Origin: Deltaproteobacteria bacterium | GTDB taxonomy: Bacteria; Myxococcota_A; UBA9160; UBA4427 | NCBI GenBank assembly: GCA_002719955.1 | Contig: PBFW01000008.1 | Span: forward strand, 163,900 to 227,899 | Length of the DNA stretch: 64,000 bases | Reading direction: 5' to 3' | In this document: one piece after another, positions 9,071-18,055 of the stretch | Numbering within the stretch: position 1 is the stretch's first letter | Layout: each line of letters begins with the position of its first letter | Notes under the pieces: generated by a model | The model's input: only the letters and a program-made list of their open reading frames with translations | Told to the model about the DNA's origin: nothing | Databases searched by the model: none | Program-made: the position numbers and the translations under genes

Positions 9071-10204
9071 ATGCGGCGTGCCCTCGTTCTTTCGATTCTC
9101 GTGCTGGCGACCAGTGGCTGCCTCGGCATGCCCGGGAGCTTGCCGCCCTGTGATTCCTGGAGCGCGGACCACGCGATCTGCGGCCTGATGAATCCCGAGG
9201 ATCTCGGCTCGCTGCCCCATGGCGGCTGGGTCGTCGTGAGTGAAATGCATCTGGCGGATCCGAGGGCGGGGGAAGAGGCCGGCCCCTTCCTTCCCGGTCG
9301 TTTGACCGCGATTCGATCGCGTGAGACGGACGGGAAGATCGAGCGCAGGCAACTCTTCCCGAACGAGTGGGCCGAGGCTGCGACGGAGACGAATCGATGG
9401 GGTGATCCCGGCTGCGAGGGGCCGCCCTCCAGCGAAGATTTTCAGCCCCATGGGATCGATGTCGGGATGGGGCCCGAGGGTCGCTCGGCGCTGGCCGTCG
9501 TCACCCATGGCTTCCGAGAGGTGATCGACCTCTTCGAGATTGCCGCTGGGTCGGAACCGGCGCTCGCCTGGCGTGGCTGCGTGGAAATGCTCGGGGAGAT
9601 GTCGGCCAACGATGTCGCCCTCCTGGGAGACGGAAGTCTCGTCGTGACGAACATGATCCCGCGCCTCGAATCGGTCGGAGTGAAGGCGATCTGGATCATG
9701 TTGAAGATCAGGCTGGGTCTGCACACGGGTTCGGTTCTGCACTGGTCGCCGTCGGGCGGGTGGAGCGAACTCCAAAAGAGCCAAGCGAGCGCACCGAATG
9801 GGATCGCGACCTCCGCGGACGGTCACGTGGTCTACGTCGCCGAGTGGGGCGGAGGGGCGGTCTACCGATTGCGATTCGCAGGGGGGCTCCGAGGGGGCGC
9901 GATCCCCCTTCGCGATGAGGTTGCGGTCGAGGGCCACCCCAGCCAATTGACCTGGACAGCGGATGGCCGGCTGCTCGTGGGTGCGCAGAGAGCGGGGCCG
10001 ATCAAGGTGGTCTCTTGCGGGAGGATCGAAGCAGGTGGTTGCGATATCGGTTATTCCGTCACGTCGATCGAAGTCGATGATCTCGTCGCGACCAAGGTCG
10101 CGGAGGGGCGCGGGGCCGTGAGCGTCGCGCTGGAAGTCGACGATGAGATCTGGCTGGGCGTATTCGCCGGAGACAGCGTCACCCGTCTGCCCAAGGTCGA
10201 GTGA
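9071..10204 (+). CDS. Lipoprotein with SMP-30/arylesterase-like beta-propeller
   Basis: 377-residue predicted lipoprotein: an Arg-Arg then hydrophobic signal ending in the lipobox LATSGC with Cys17. The body resembles six-bladed calcium-dependent propellers (gluconolactonase, strictosidine synthase and paraoxonase-like families): SANDVALLGDGSLVVTNM and PNGIATSADGHVVYVAEW are the typical Asn-Asp and PNG blades. The ATG at 9071 is preferred because AGGAG sits about ten bases ahead and gives a clean signal peptide; an ATG at 9053 overlaps the preceding stop. Likely an outer-membrane or periplasmic hydrolase/lactonase, substrate unknown. Confidence 0.65.
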   Translation: MRRALVLSILVLATSGCLGMPGSLPPCDSWSADHAICGLMNPEDLGSLPHGGWVVVSEMHLADPRAGEEAGPFLPGRLTAIRSRETDGKIERRQLFPNEWAEAATETNRWGDPGCEGPPSSEDFQPHGIDVGMGPEGRSALAVVTHGFREVIDLFEIAAGSEPALAWRGCVEMLGEMSANDVALLGDGSLVVTNMIPRLESVGVKAIWIMLKIRLGLHTGSVLHWSPSGGWSELQKSQASAPNGIATSADGHVVYVAEWGGGAVYRLRFAGGLRGGAIPLRDEVAVEGHPSQLTWTADGRLLVGAQRAGPIKVVSCGRIEAGGCDIGYSVTSIEVDDLVATKVAEGRGAVSVALEVDDEIWLGVFAGDSVTRLPKVE

Positions 10205-10329
10205 GGGCGGTCGAAAAGCGATTCCCGTCCCACAGGATGATCTCGCAGAACGCCGAGCGCGGAAGACGTGTCGGCGATCGAGTATGCTCGGGGGCTCTCC
10301 TGCAAGCCCTTTCACTCGAGGAATCCCCC

Positions 10330-10755
10330 ATGTCGATCGATCTCGTCCTCAACTCTCCCGAGACGCCCGCTCGCACGGCGAGCATCAGGTCTATGCAGCT
10401 TTCAATGGCCGGTGATGCCGAGGGTTGGCTCGACCTCTTCGCGGAAAATGCCGTGGTTCAGGATCCCTATGGGCCCTCTCCGATGGATCCCGAGGGCAAG
10501 GGACAGGTTGGGAAAGCGGCGATCGAGAAATTCTGCGCTGCCTATATCCGCCCGGACACGATCCGCTTCGAGATTCGCCAGACGCTGAACGGAAATGGTG
10601 CCTGTGTGAATGTCGGCACGATCTATGCGAAGCGGCCCGACGGGACAGTGGCCTGGAACGAAGTGATCAACATCTACGAAGTGGACGAGGCGGGAAAGAT
10701 CACGCTCCTTCGTTCTTATTGGGACTTCGAAGCGAACCAGAAGTCGATGTTCTAG
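10330..10755 (+). CDS. SnoaL-like / ketosteroid isomerase-fold protein
   Basis: 141-residue small alpha+beta-barrel protein of the NTF2/SnoaL fold. The pattern WLDLFAENAVVQDPYGP followed by a helix, then VNVGTIYAKRPDG and KITLLRSYWD strands, is characteristic. The Asp in VQDPYGP sits where ketosteroid isomerases keep their catalytic acid, but activity cannot be assigned from this alone. A GAGGA Shine-Dalgarno lies seven bases before the ATG; in-frame upstream ATGs would add an unrelated basic stretch. It is followed by recC after only eight bases, though a functional link with RecBCD is not expected. Confidence 0.7.
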   Translation: MSIDLVLNSPETPARTASIRSMQLSMAGDAEGWLDLFAENAVVQDPYGPSPMDPEGKGQVGKAAIEKFCAAYIRPDTIRFEIRQTLNGNGACVNVGTIYAKRPDGTVAWNEVINIYEVDEAGKITLLRSYWDFEANQKSMF

Positions 10756-10763
10756 GCGGTCGA

Positions 10764-13700
10764 TTGCTCTTCGTCGAACGAAGCAATCGCACGGAGAAAT
10801 TGCTCGAGGGCCTCGCGGCGCGTCTGGTGATGCCCGGGCGCGATCCCCTGGCCCCCTCGGTCGTGGTGGTGCAGGGCCCGGGAATGGAGCGTTGGCTCGC
10901 GCAGTCGATCTCTCGCCGATACGGGGTGTGCGCAAACACCGAATTTCTCTTCCCCCGCCAATTTCTCGAGAAGCTCCTTCAGAGCACGCCGACGGAGGCG
11001 GTCTCGGGGCCGAACTCCGCCTGGGAGGTCGGCTGTCTGGTCTGGTCGATCGCGCGACGTCTGAGCGAGGGGCGCGGTGACGCGGATTACGAACCGCTGG
11101 CGCGACATCTCGAAGCTGTCGACGGCGATCGGCGACTCGTTCAACTCTCGCAGCAGATCGCCATCCTGCTCGACCGCTACATGACCTACCGACCGGATTG
11201 GATTCGCGCCTGGAGCGACGCCCCCGCCCTTCCCACGGCCCGCGACGAGCGTTGGCAGGCACGGCTCGTGCGGGAACTCGCTGCAGATCTCGGCCGCCAT
11301 CATCTCGCGGACCGCGCCCAGGACTTTCTCGCAGCGGTCGCTTCACCCGATCCCCGGGCACTGGCCGCAGGGCTCGGAACTTCGCTCCCGGACATCGTCG
11401 AGATCTTCGCGGTGTCGACTCTGCCGCCGCTCTATCTCTCGCTGATCGATGGCCTGGCGAATCATCGCGACGTCCATCTCTCGATCCTGAGTCCCTCGCG
11501 GAGTTATTGGGCGGATCTCTGGCGTGAGGTTCGCGAGGGCGATCTCGAAGGCGCACAGAGCGGCGGGGGCGAGGGCGCTTCTGGGCTCTTCGACGCCGCG
11601 CCCGCGACGCCCGCCGCGAGGTTGCTGGCGGGACTCGGGCGTCTGGGTGGAGATTTTCAGCGCTGCCTCGAGGAGTGTACGAGCGCGGGTGGAGGTGAGG
11701 TCGAGGGATTCGAATCACCGGTCGACAACGCGGCGTGCCCGAGTCTGCTGGCTCGACTCCAGGCCGATCTGCTCGATTTCGATTCGGAGATCGACCCGGA
11801 TGCGGGGTTCGGGTCGGGCGCTCGAGCGTCGCGAATCGTCGATCGGGGCGATGATTCGATCCAGGTTCATCTCTGTCATGGTCCGCGGCGAGAACTCGAA
11901 GTCGTCGAGGCTGCACTTCGGAACGCCTTCGATCGCGATCCCACGCTGACCCCGGAAGATGTCATCGTGATGGCGCCCCGAATCGACGAAATCGCCCCGG
12001 ATATCGAGGCCGTCTTCGGCGTACCCCAGGACGAGGATAGACGGATTCCGCATCGAATCGCGGATCGCGGCGTATTCCAACGCTCCCCCGTCGCCGAGGC
12101 CTTTCGCGGGCTGCTCGACCTGTTGAGTGGCCGCGCAGCGCGCAGCGAGGTCCTCGACTGGTTGTCCCGGGAGCCTTCGCGCGCGCGTTTCGGGTTGGAT
12201 GAGGAAGCGGTCGAACGCCTCGGCGAGTGGGCAGAACGAGCTGGGATTCGATTTGGCCTCGATGAGGATCATCGTGAAGCGCTCGGTCTGGCGCGCGACC
12301 GCACGCATACCTGGGCCGACGGTCTGGAACGTCTGGCGCTGGCCCACGCGGTCGGCGCCGGCGCGGACGTCTATGCCGGGACCGCGCCGGAGCCCCTCGA
12401 TCCCTTCAGCGATCCCGAGGTCCTGGGATCGCTCGGGGATGTGGAATCGATGTTGCGCGCGGCCCGAGACCAGGTCGTGAAGAAGCGCGGCGTCGCCGCG
12501 TGGTGTCGCTGGCTCGGAGATCTCCTCGAAGAGGCTTGTGCGCGGGAGGATGCGAATGCCCACGAGCATTCCACGATCCGAGGCTTGTTGCAGGGTTTCG
12601 CCGAGAGCGCGACGGAGGCGGGCTTCGACGAGCCGATTCCCTTCGAAGCGATGCGCGAGCGTGTTTCCGAGGCACTCGCTTCGACGCCGGCCCCGCAGGC
12701 CTTCCTCGCGGGAGGCGTGACCTTCTGTGAACTCGTGCCCCTTCGCGCCATACCCTTTCGCGTCGTCGTCATCCTGGGAATGAGTGATCAGGCCTTTCCC
12801 CGGGGTCGCCCCGCCCCGGGCTTCGATCTGATGGCCCGCGCGCCCCGCGCGGGCGACCGCAGCACGCGAAGCGATGATCGTTATCTCTTTCTGGAAGCCC
12901 TCCTGTCGGCGAGGGATCAGTTGATTCTGACCGTCCCCGGACGGGACGTGCGCGATGGAAGTGATCTGCCGCCTTCGATCGTCGTCAGCGAACTCCTGGA
13001 CGCCCTCGAAGGCTCCTTCGAACTCGCCCCCCTTCCGCAGGATCCGGCTGGCGGAGTGGATCCGCCTCGTACGCTGCGTGAGGCGATCGTCGTCGAGCAC
13101 GCGCTGCAATCGTTCAGCGATCGCTATTTCGAAGTTCCGGGTGATCCTCGCTTACGGGGTCGCGACGAGGAGGCGTACGCCGGGGCGCGGGCACGTCGCC
13201 GCGCGAGTGAGGCCGGTGGGGGTGCGCCCCGCCAATTCCTCGCGGATTTTTCGAGTGCCGATCCGGCGAGCGCTGCCGAGCTGGCTCCACCCCTGCTCGA
13301 GCTGGATGAATTGGCCGAAAGATTGCTGCGGTCGACCCGTCATTTCACGCGCGAGCGTCTTCGCCTGCGTCTTCCGCGCAGCGAGGATGTGGCGAGTGAT
13401 CTCGATCCGGTGGATTTCGACCGGCTCGAGCAATACTCGCTCGGGAGTGCTCTGCTCGAGGATCTCACCGCGGGGGTGAGTGCGGATGAGGCGACGGCGC
13501 GTCTTTGTGCGCGTTCGACGATTCCGATCGGTCGTCCCGGCGAACTCGCCGTGCGCGCTCTGTTCGAAGAAGTGAAGGGCATCGCCAAGTTGGCTGGAGA
13601 GCGGTTCGCCGGCCCGCGTCTCGCGGACCTCGAATCGGGCATCGAACTCGACGTCGCTGGGCTGGGCCCCTGTCGAATCGAGGGTCATCTCGACGGTCTG

Positions 13701-14231
13701 GGGTCCGCGGGTCGGGTCGTGGTCGATTTTCGGAAGATCGCGGGTCGCAGCGAACTCGAGGCGTGGATCCGCCATCTCTTTCTCTGCGCCTGCGTCGAGC
13801 AGGGGGCGGAACTCGAACCGCGGACGGTGCTCATCGGACGCGCGGATTCGAAGGCCTCCAGCGACCAGATCGTCGCCTTCGAGCGCGTCGCCGAGCCCTG
13901 CCGCCATCTCTCCCGACTCTTCGAATGGGCCTGGAGCGCGAATCTTGCTCCGCTGCCCTTCTTCCCGAAGGCTTCGAGAAGGTTCGCCGCCGATTTCCTC
14001 GACGGAAAATTCGATCGGGCTTGGCGCGGGGCGGAGGAGACCTATCACGGCGGTGAGAGTGGGAAATGGCGAACGCCCGAGTCCGAGGAGGGTCTCGAAC
14101 ACGCCCGGCTCTGGGAGGGCCTCTCACCGATTTCCCGGGCCGGCGAACGCCTCTTTCCCTATCGCTTCGACGCCGTCGCCGAAGAGTTCTTCGCGCCCTT
14201 TCTGGCAGCGCGCGTGGTCGAATCACAATGA
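10764..14231 (+). CDS. recC: RecC, RecBCD exonuclease V gamma subunit
   Basis: 1155-residue subunit that splits strands and scans for Chi in the RecBCD helicase-nuclease, which processes DNA double-strand ends. The start is assigned to a TTG at 10764 giving a typical RecC opening (MLFVERSNRTEKLLEGL), with AGGCGG just ahead; the open frame reaching back to 10425 runs through the SnoaL gene and is not coding. Landmarks: GPGMERWLAQ, a helicase-like N-terminal domain without a Walker A motif, LRAIPFRVVVILGMSDQAFPR, SRDQ-like LSARDQLILT, and a degenerate nuclease-like C-terminus. The stop overlaps recB by four bases. Confidence 0.9.
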   Translation: MLFVERSNRTEKLLEGLAARLVMPGRDPLAPSVVVVQGPGMERWLAQSISRRYGVCANTEFLFPRQFLEKLLQSTPTEAVSGPNSAWEVGCLVWSIARRLSEGRGDADYEPLARHLEAVDGDRRLVQLSQQIAILLDRYMTYRPDWIRAWSDAPALPTARDERWQARLVRELAADLGRHHLADRAQDFLAAVASPDPRALAAGLGTSLPDIVEIFAVSTLPPLYLSLIDGLANHRDVHLSILSPSRSYWADLWREVREGDLEGAQSGGGEGASGLFDAAPATPAARLLAGLGRLGGDFQRCLEECTSAGGGEVEGFESPVDNAACPSLLARLQADLLDFDSEIDPDAGFGSGARASRIVDRGDDSIQVHLCHGPRRELEVVEAALRNAFDRDPTLTPEDVIVMAPRIDEIAPDIEAVFGVPQDEDRRIPHRIADRGVFQRSPVAEAFRGLLDLLSGRAARSEVLDWLSREPSRARFGLDEEAVERLGEWAERAGIRFGLDEDHREALGLARDRTHTWADGLERLALAHAVGAGADVYAGTAPEPLDPFSDPEVLGSLGDVESMLRAARDQVVKKRGVAAWCRWLGDLLEEACAREDANAHEHSTIRGLLQGFAESATEAGFDEPIPFEAMRERVSEALASTPAPQAFLAGGVTFCELVPLRAIPFRVVVILGMSDQAFPRGRPAPGFDLMARAPRAGDRSTRSDDRYLFLEALLSARDQLILTVPGRDVRDGSDLPPSIVVSELLDALEGSFELAPLPQDPAGGVDPPRTLREAIVVEHALQSFSDRYFEVPGDPRLRGRDEEAYAGARARRRASEAGGGAPRQFLADFSSADPASAAELAPPLLELDELAERLLRSTRHFTRERLRLRLPRSEDVASDLDPVDFDRLEQYSLGSALLEDLTAGVSADEATARLCARSTIPIGRPGELAVRALFEEVKGIAKLAGERFAGPRLADLESGIELDVAGLGPCRIEGHLDGLGSAGRVVVDFRKIAGRSELEAWIRHLFLCACVEQGAELEPRTVLIGRADSKASSDQIVAFERVAEPCRHLSRLFEWAWSANLAPLPFFPKASRRFAADFLDGKFDRAWRGAEETYHGGESGKWRTPESEEGLEHARLWEGLSPISRAGERLFPYRFDAVAEEFFAPFLAARVVESQ

Positions 14232-17200
14232 AGAAACTCGACGCCTGGGCCATGCCGCTCGCCGGGACCTCCTTGATCGAGGCCAGCGCCGGGACGGGCA
14301 AGACCTTCACGCTGACGACGCTCTATTTGCGGTTGCTCGTCGAGGAGGGATTGTCCCCTTCCCAGATTCTCGTCGTGACCTACACCGAGGCGGCGACGGC
14401 GGAGCTTCGCGAGCGGGTTCGGGGACGAATCCAGGATGCGCTCGACGCGATCGAAGCCGATCCCGAGGACGAAGAGCAGAGGCGTCTCCAGGAACTCGCG
14501 CTGCGCGCGCGGGAGCAGAGTCGCTCGAGCGGTCGGCCGGACAGGCTTCGGCGCGCGCTTCAGGAATTCGATGAGGCGGCCATCTTCACGATCCACGGAT
14601 TTTGTCAGCGATCGCTCCAGGAGAACGCGTTCGAGAGCGCAATGGCCTTCGATGCGGAACTCGTCGAGAAGCCCGATCTGATCGAGCGGACGCTGGCCCA
14701 CGATCTCTGGGCCCAGATCCTCGAAGGGGAGGATCCCGATTTCGTCGAGTGGCTCATCGAAGGGAGGGGTCGGCGCTGGCAATTCCAGCCCGCCGCCTTG
14801 CAGGCGAAGCTGCTGCGGCAGATCGGGGCGGATGAAGAGATGCCGCTCGTCCCCGCCGAAGATCCATTGCTCTGCGCGACCGACCCCGCCGAAGGGCGCG
14901 CGCGGGTGGCTGTGGCGCTGCGTGCCTGGGCCAGGGCGTGGCAAGATCGCCATGAGGTCGTGGCGGCCTTGCTGCTGGGTGAGAACGGTCAGGCCAAGGG
15001 CACCTACAAGAAGGAAGCGATCGAAGCGATCTGGCTTCCGAGTTTCTCGGCCTTCGCCGCCCGCATCGACGCCTGCGAGAGTGAGGGCGCCCTGGCGCTT
15101 CTCGCGCTTCCGGAAAAATTCGAAAACCTGACGAACGCGACCCTCACAAAGCGCACGAACAAGGGCAAGGAGACGCTTCAGGATCCGTGCTTCGCCGCCT
15201 TCGACGAGGCCTTCGAAGCGGTCGAAGCGCTGACCCGGATACTCGACCACCGCGCCCTCGGTCTTCGCTGGCGATTCGTGGCGGCCGCCCGCGCAGCGGC
15301 TCGAGAGCGCAGGGACGAACGCCACCTGCTCTTCTTCGATGATCTTCTCAGCGAACTGCGCCGCGCCCTCACTGCCCCGGGTGGCGAGCGGCTGCGGGAT
15401 CTGTTGAGGGAGCGTTACCGGTTCGCGCTGATCGATGAATTCCAGGACACGGATCCCGTCCAATACGACACGTTCAGGACGGTCTGGCACGAAGGCGTGG
15501 AGGAGTCTGCGGGTCGCGGTCTGGTGCTGATCGGCGATCCGAAGCAGGCGATCTATTCGTTTCGCGGGGCGGATGTCTTCACGTATCTGGCGGCCCGAGA
15601 GGATGCGGTCGAGGCCACCTACAGCCTTGCGATCAATTGGCGATCGGATCCCGGTCTGATCGAGGCGATGAATTCACTCTTCCGATTACGGACCCAGGCC
15701 TTCGGGTTGGAGGCGATCGGGTTCGACCCGGTCGCGCCGCAGGAAGGGTTCACTCCGACCTTCGAGGTGCCGGGACGTTCGGCGGCCGGCCTGAGGGTGT
15801 TGTTCGCGAACCGGAGGTCGGCTGGGAAATTCTTGGGCGAAGAACTCGACGAGACGAAAGCGCTGCCCCCTCGCTTCGGGCGAACCGTGTTGATGGCCTC
15901 GGTGGCGCGCGATATCGCGGATCTGCTCGACGCGCGGGGAAGTCTCGGCAATCGCGAGATCGCGCCCTCGGATATCGCGATTCTCTGTCGCCGGAAGAGT
16001 GAACTTCGCGCGATGCGGCGGGCGCTCGAGGCGCTCGGGATTCCCTGTGTCGATCGGGGGGACGCCGATGTCTTCGAATCCCGCGAGGCTTGGGAATTCG
16101 TCTGCGTCCTGCAGGCGATGATGCGCTCGGGAGATCCCGCGACGTTGCGTGGGGCGCTCTCGACGGGGGCACATGGTTGGGGAGCGCGGGCGCTGGCGGA
16201 ACTGGACGACGAGGCGCCGGAGCTGGCCGAGATCTCCGAGCGTTTTGCCGATTATGGACGGATCTGGTCACAATCGGGCTTCGGTCGAGCCTTCGAGACC
16301 TGGCGCCGAGCCGAGGGCGTGACGGAGAGGCTGCTCGGGCACGTCGACGGCGAACGGCGCCTGACCAATTGGATCCATCTGGCGGAACTCTTGCAGCGGG
16401 TGGCGAGTGAGCGCGCGCCTTCGCGGGCGAGTCTGGTTACCTGGTTGGAACGATCGATCGTGTCCGAGGAGGCCCGCACGCTCGCCGGGGCGGAGGCCTC
16501 TCTCCTTCGCCTCGAACGAGACGACGACGCGGTGTCCTTGATCACCCTGCACCGCAGCAAGGGTCTCGAATATCCGATCGTCTACCTGCCGAGCCTCTGG
16601 GAAGACGCTTCCGGGCGCGGGCCCTCCGCCGAAAGCGCGCAGAAGGGGAGCACGCAGAATCCGCCCATTCGATTTCACGACGGTGAAAGCGGTCGAAGAA
16701 CCCTAGATCTCGGCGATCCAGCCGACTATCCGGCACATGTCGAGGAGAGCAAGCGTGAGGCGTTCTCTGAAGAGCTTCGGTTGCTCTACGTGGGTCTGAC
16801 GCGAGCGAAACATCAATGTGTCGTCGCCTGGGGAGCGATCGGTTCGCCCCATGTCCGGACTCCGCTCGCATGGCTCCTGCAAGGGCCCCTGATCGAAGTC
16901 GAGGGGCTCACGCCGGACGCGGCCCTGAAGCGGATCAAGGCGTGGAGGGACGAGGATTGGGTGGCGGCCTGGCGCCAGCTCGCCGATGCGGCTTGCGCGG
17001 GGGCGATCGAAGTCGAGGACGCCGTCTTCGAGGAACGCGAGCGCTGGCAAGCCCCGGCGAAGAAAGAGTCCGCCCTGGCCTATGCGGCCGCCGAGCGAAT
17101 TCTCGGCCGACCGATCCGAACGACGAGCTTCTCCGCCCTCGTGCGGGAGGGGCATCGCGTCGCCGCCTCGGCGAGTCTTCCCGAAATCACCGGTCGCGAT

Positions 17201-18055
17201 CTCGACGCGAATCTTTCGGGTCTGCGATCACCTGAGCCCGAGCGCGCCGATACAGGCGAACGCGTTCCGGACCTCGCTGCGGACATGCACGCGTTTCCGC
17301 GCGGGGCCGATGCGGGGACGCTGCTCCACGAAGTCCTCGAAGGAATCGATTTTTCGAGTTACGACGAGGCTGAGGTGCGGAAACTCGGCGCCGAGCGTCT
17401 GGAAAGAAACGGCCTCGATTCCGCTCATCTGGACCAGGTCGTTCACGTCGTCGATTCCGTGGCGAATACGCCCCTCGGCGACGAAGCGGGTCATCGTGCG
17501 TTGGCCGACCTTGCGCCCGGACAGCTTCGGCCGGAGATCGAGTTCACGCTCGTGACGCCCGGCGCCGCTGGCGGGTCCTCTTTCTGCCCGCAGGATCTGG
17601 CGGCCCTCTTGGTCCGATCGCCAGAAGGAAGTCCATTGGCACGTTATGCGGAGCGCGCGAGCCGGATGCATTTCAGTGCGCTCGAGGGCTATCTGCGCGG
17701 TTTCATCGATGCCACGTTCTTCGAGGGAGGGCGTTACTACTTGATCGACTACAAGTCGAATCATCTGGGGGATTGCCAGAGCGATTATCGACCCGAGGCG
17801 CTGATCGAGCCCATGGTCGATCACGACTACATCCTCCAATACCTCGTGTATTCGGTCGCACTCGATCGCCATCTCTCCCAGAGGTTGGTCGACTACGACT
17901 ACGAGCAGCATTTCGGCGGGGTCTATTATCTCTTCCTGCGTGGTCTTGCGCGGGACCACGCGCCGGGCTGCGGCGTATTCTTCGATCGGCCGGAAGAGGA
18001 GATCGTTCGTGGGGCTTCTGAATTGATGGGCCTTGGATCGGAGCGCACCCGATGA
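14228..18055 (+). CDS. recB: RecB, RecBCD exonuclease V beta subunit (helicase-nuclease)
   Basis: 1275 residues. The 3'-5' superfamily 1A helicase motor comes first: Walker A AGTGKT at residues 21-26, YTEAATAELRERVR (Ia), IDEFQDTDPVQ (II), GDPKQAIYSFRGAD (III), LHRSKGLEYPIVY (V) and LYVGLTRAKH (VI). The C-terminal RecB-family nuclease domain is intact: GTLLHEVLEG, then GFIDATFFEGGRYYLIDYKSN with the metal-binding Asp and the DYK triad, and a following QYLVY. The start at 14228 overlaps the recC stop. All active-site motifs are present, so both activities are expected to be functional. Confidence 0.95.
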   Translation: MKKLDAWAMPLAGTSLIEASAGTGKTFTLTTLYLRLLVEEGLSPSQILVVTYTEAATAELRERVRGRIQDALDAIEADPEDEEQRRLQELALRAREQSRSSGRPDRLRRALQEFDEAAIFTIHGFCQRSLQENAFESAMAFDAELVEKPDLIERTLAHDLWAQILEGEDPDFVEWLIEGRGRRWQFQPAALQAKLLRQIGADEEMPLVPAEDPLLCATDPAEGRARVAVALRAWARAWQDRHEVVAALLLGENGQAKGTYKKEAIEAIWLPSFSAFAARIDACESEGALALLALPEKFENLTNATLTKRTNKGKETLQDPCFAAFDEAFEAVEALTRILDHRALGLRWRFVAAARAAARERRDERHLLFFDDLLSELRRALTAPGGERLRDLLRERYRFALIDEFQDTDPVQYDTFRTVWHEGVEESAGRGLVLIGDPKQAIYSFRGADVFTYLAAREDAVEATYSLAINWRSDPGLIEAMNSLFRLRTQAFGLEAIGFDPVAPQEGFTPTFEVPGRSAAGLRVLFANRRSAGKFLGEELDETKALPPRFGRTVLMASVARDIADLLDARGSLGNREIAPSDIAILCRRKSELRAMRRALEALGIPCVDRGDADVFESREAWEFVCVLQAMMRSGDPATLRGALSTGAHGWGARALAELDDEAPELAEISERFADYGRIWSQSGFGRAFETWRRAEGVTERLLGHVDGERRLTNWIHLAELLQRVASERAPSRASLVTWLERSIVSEEARTLAGAEASLLRLERDDDAVSLITLHRSKGLEYPIVYLPSLWEDASGRGPSAESAQKGSTQNPPIRFHDGESGRRTLDLGDPADYPAHVEESKREAFSEELRLLYVGLTRAKHQCVVAWGAIGSPHVRTPLAWLLQGPLIEVEGLTPDAALKRIKAWRDEDWVAAWRQLADAACAGAIEVEDAVFEERERWQAPAKKESALAYAAAERILGRPIRTTSFSALVREGHRVAASASLPEITGRDLDANLSGLRSPEPERADTGERVPDLAADMHAFPRGADAGTLLHEVLEGIDFSSYDEAEVRKLGAERLERNGLDSAHLDQVVHVVDSVANTPLGDEAGHRALADLAPGQLRPEIEFTLVTPGAAGGSSFCPQDLAALLVRSPEGSPLARYAERASRMHFSALEGYLRGFIDATFFEGGRYYLIDYKSNHLGDCQSDYRPEALIEPMVDHDYILQYLVYSVALDRHLSQRLVDYDYEQHFGGVYYLFLRGLARDHAPGCGVFFDRPEEEIVRGASELMGLGSERTR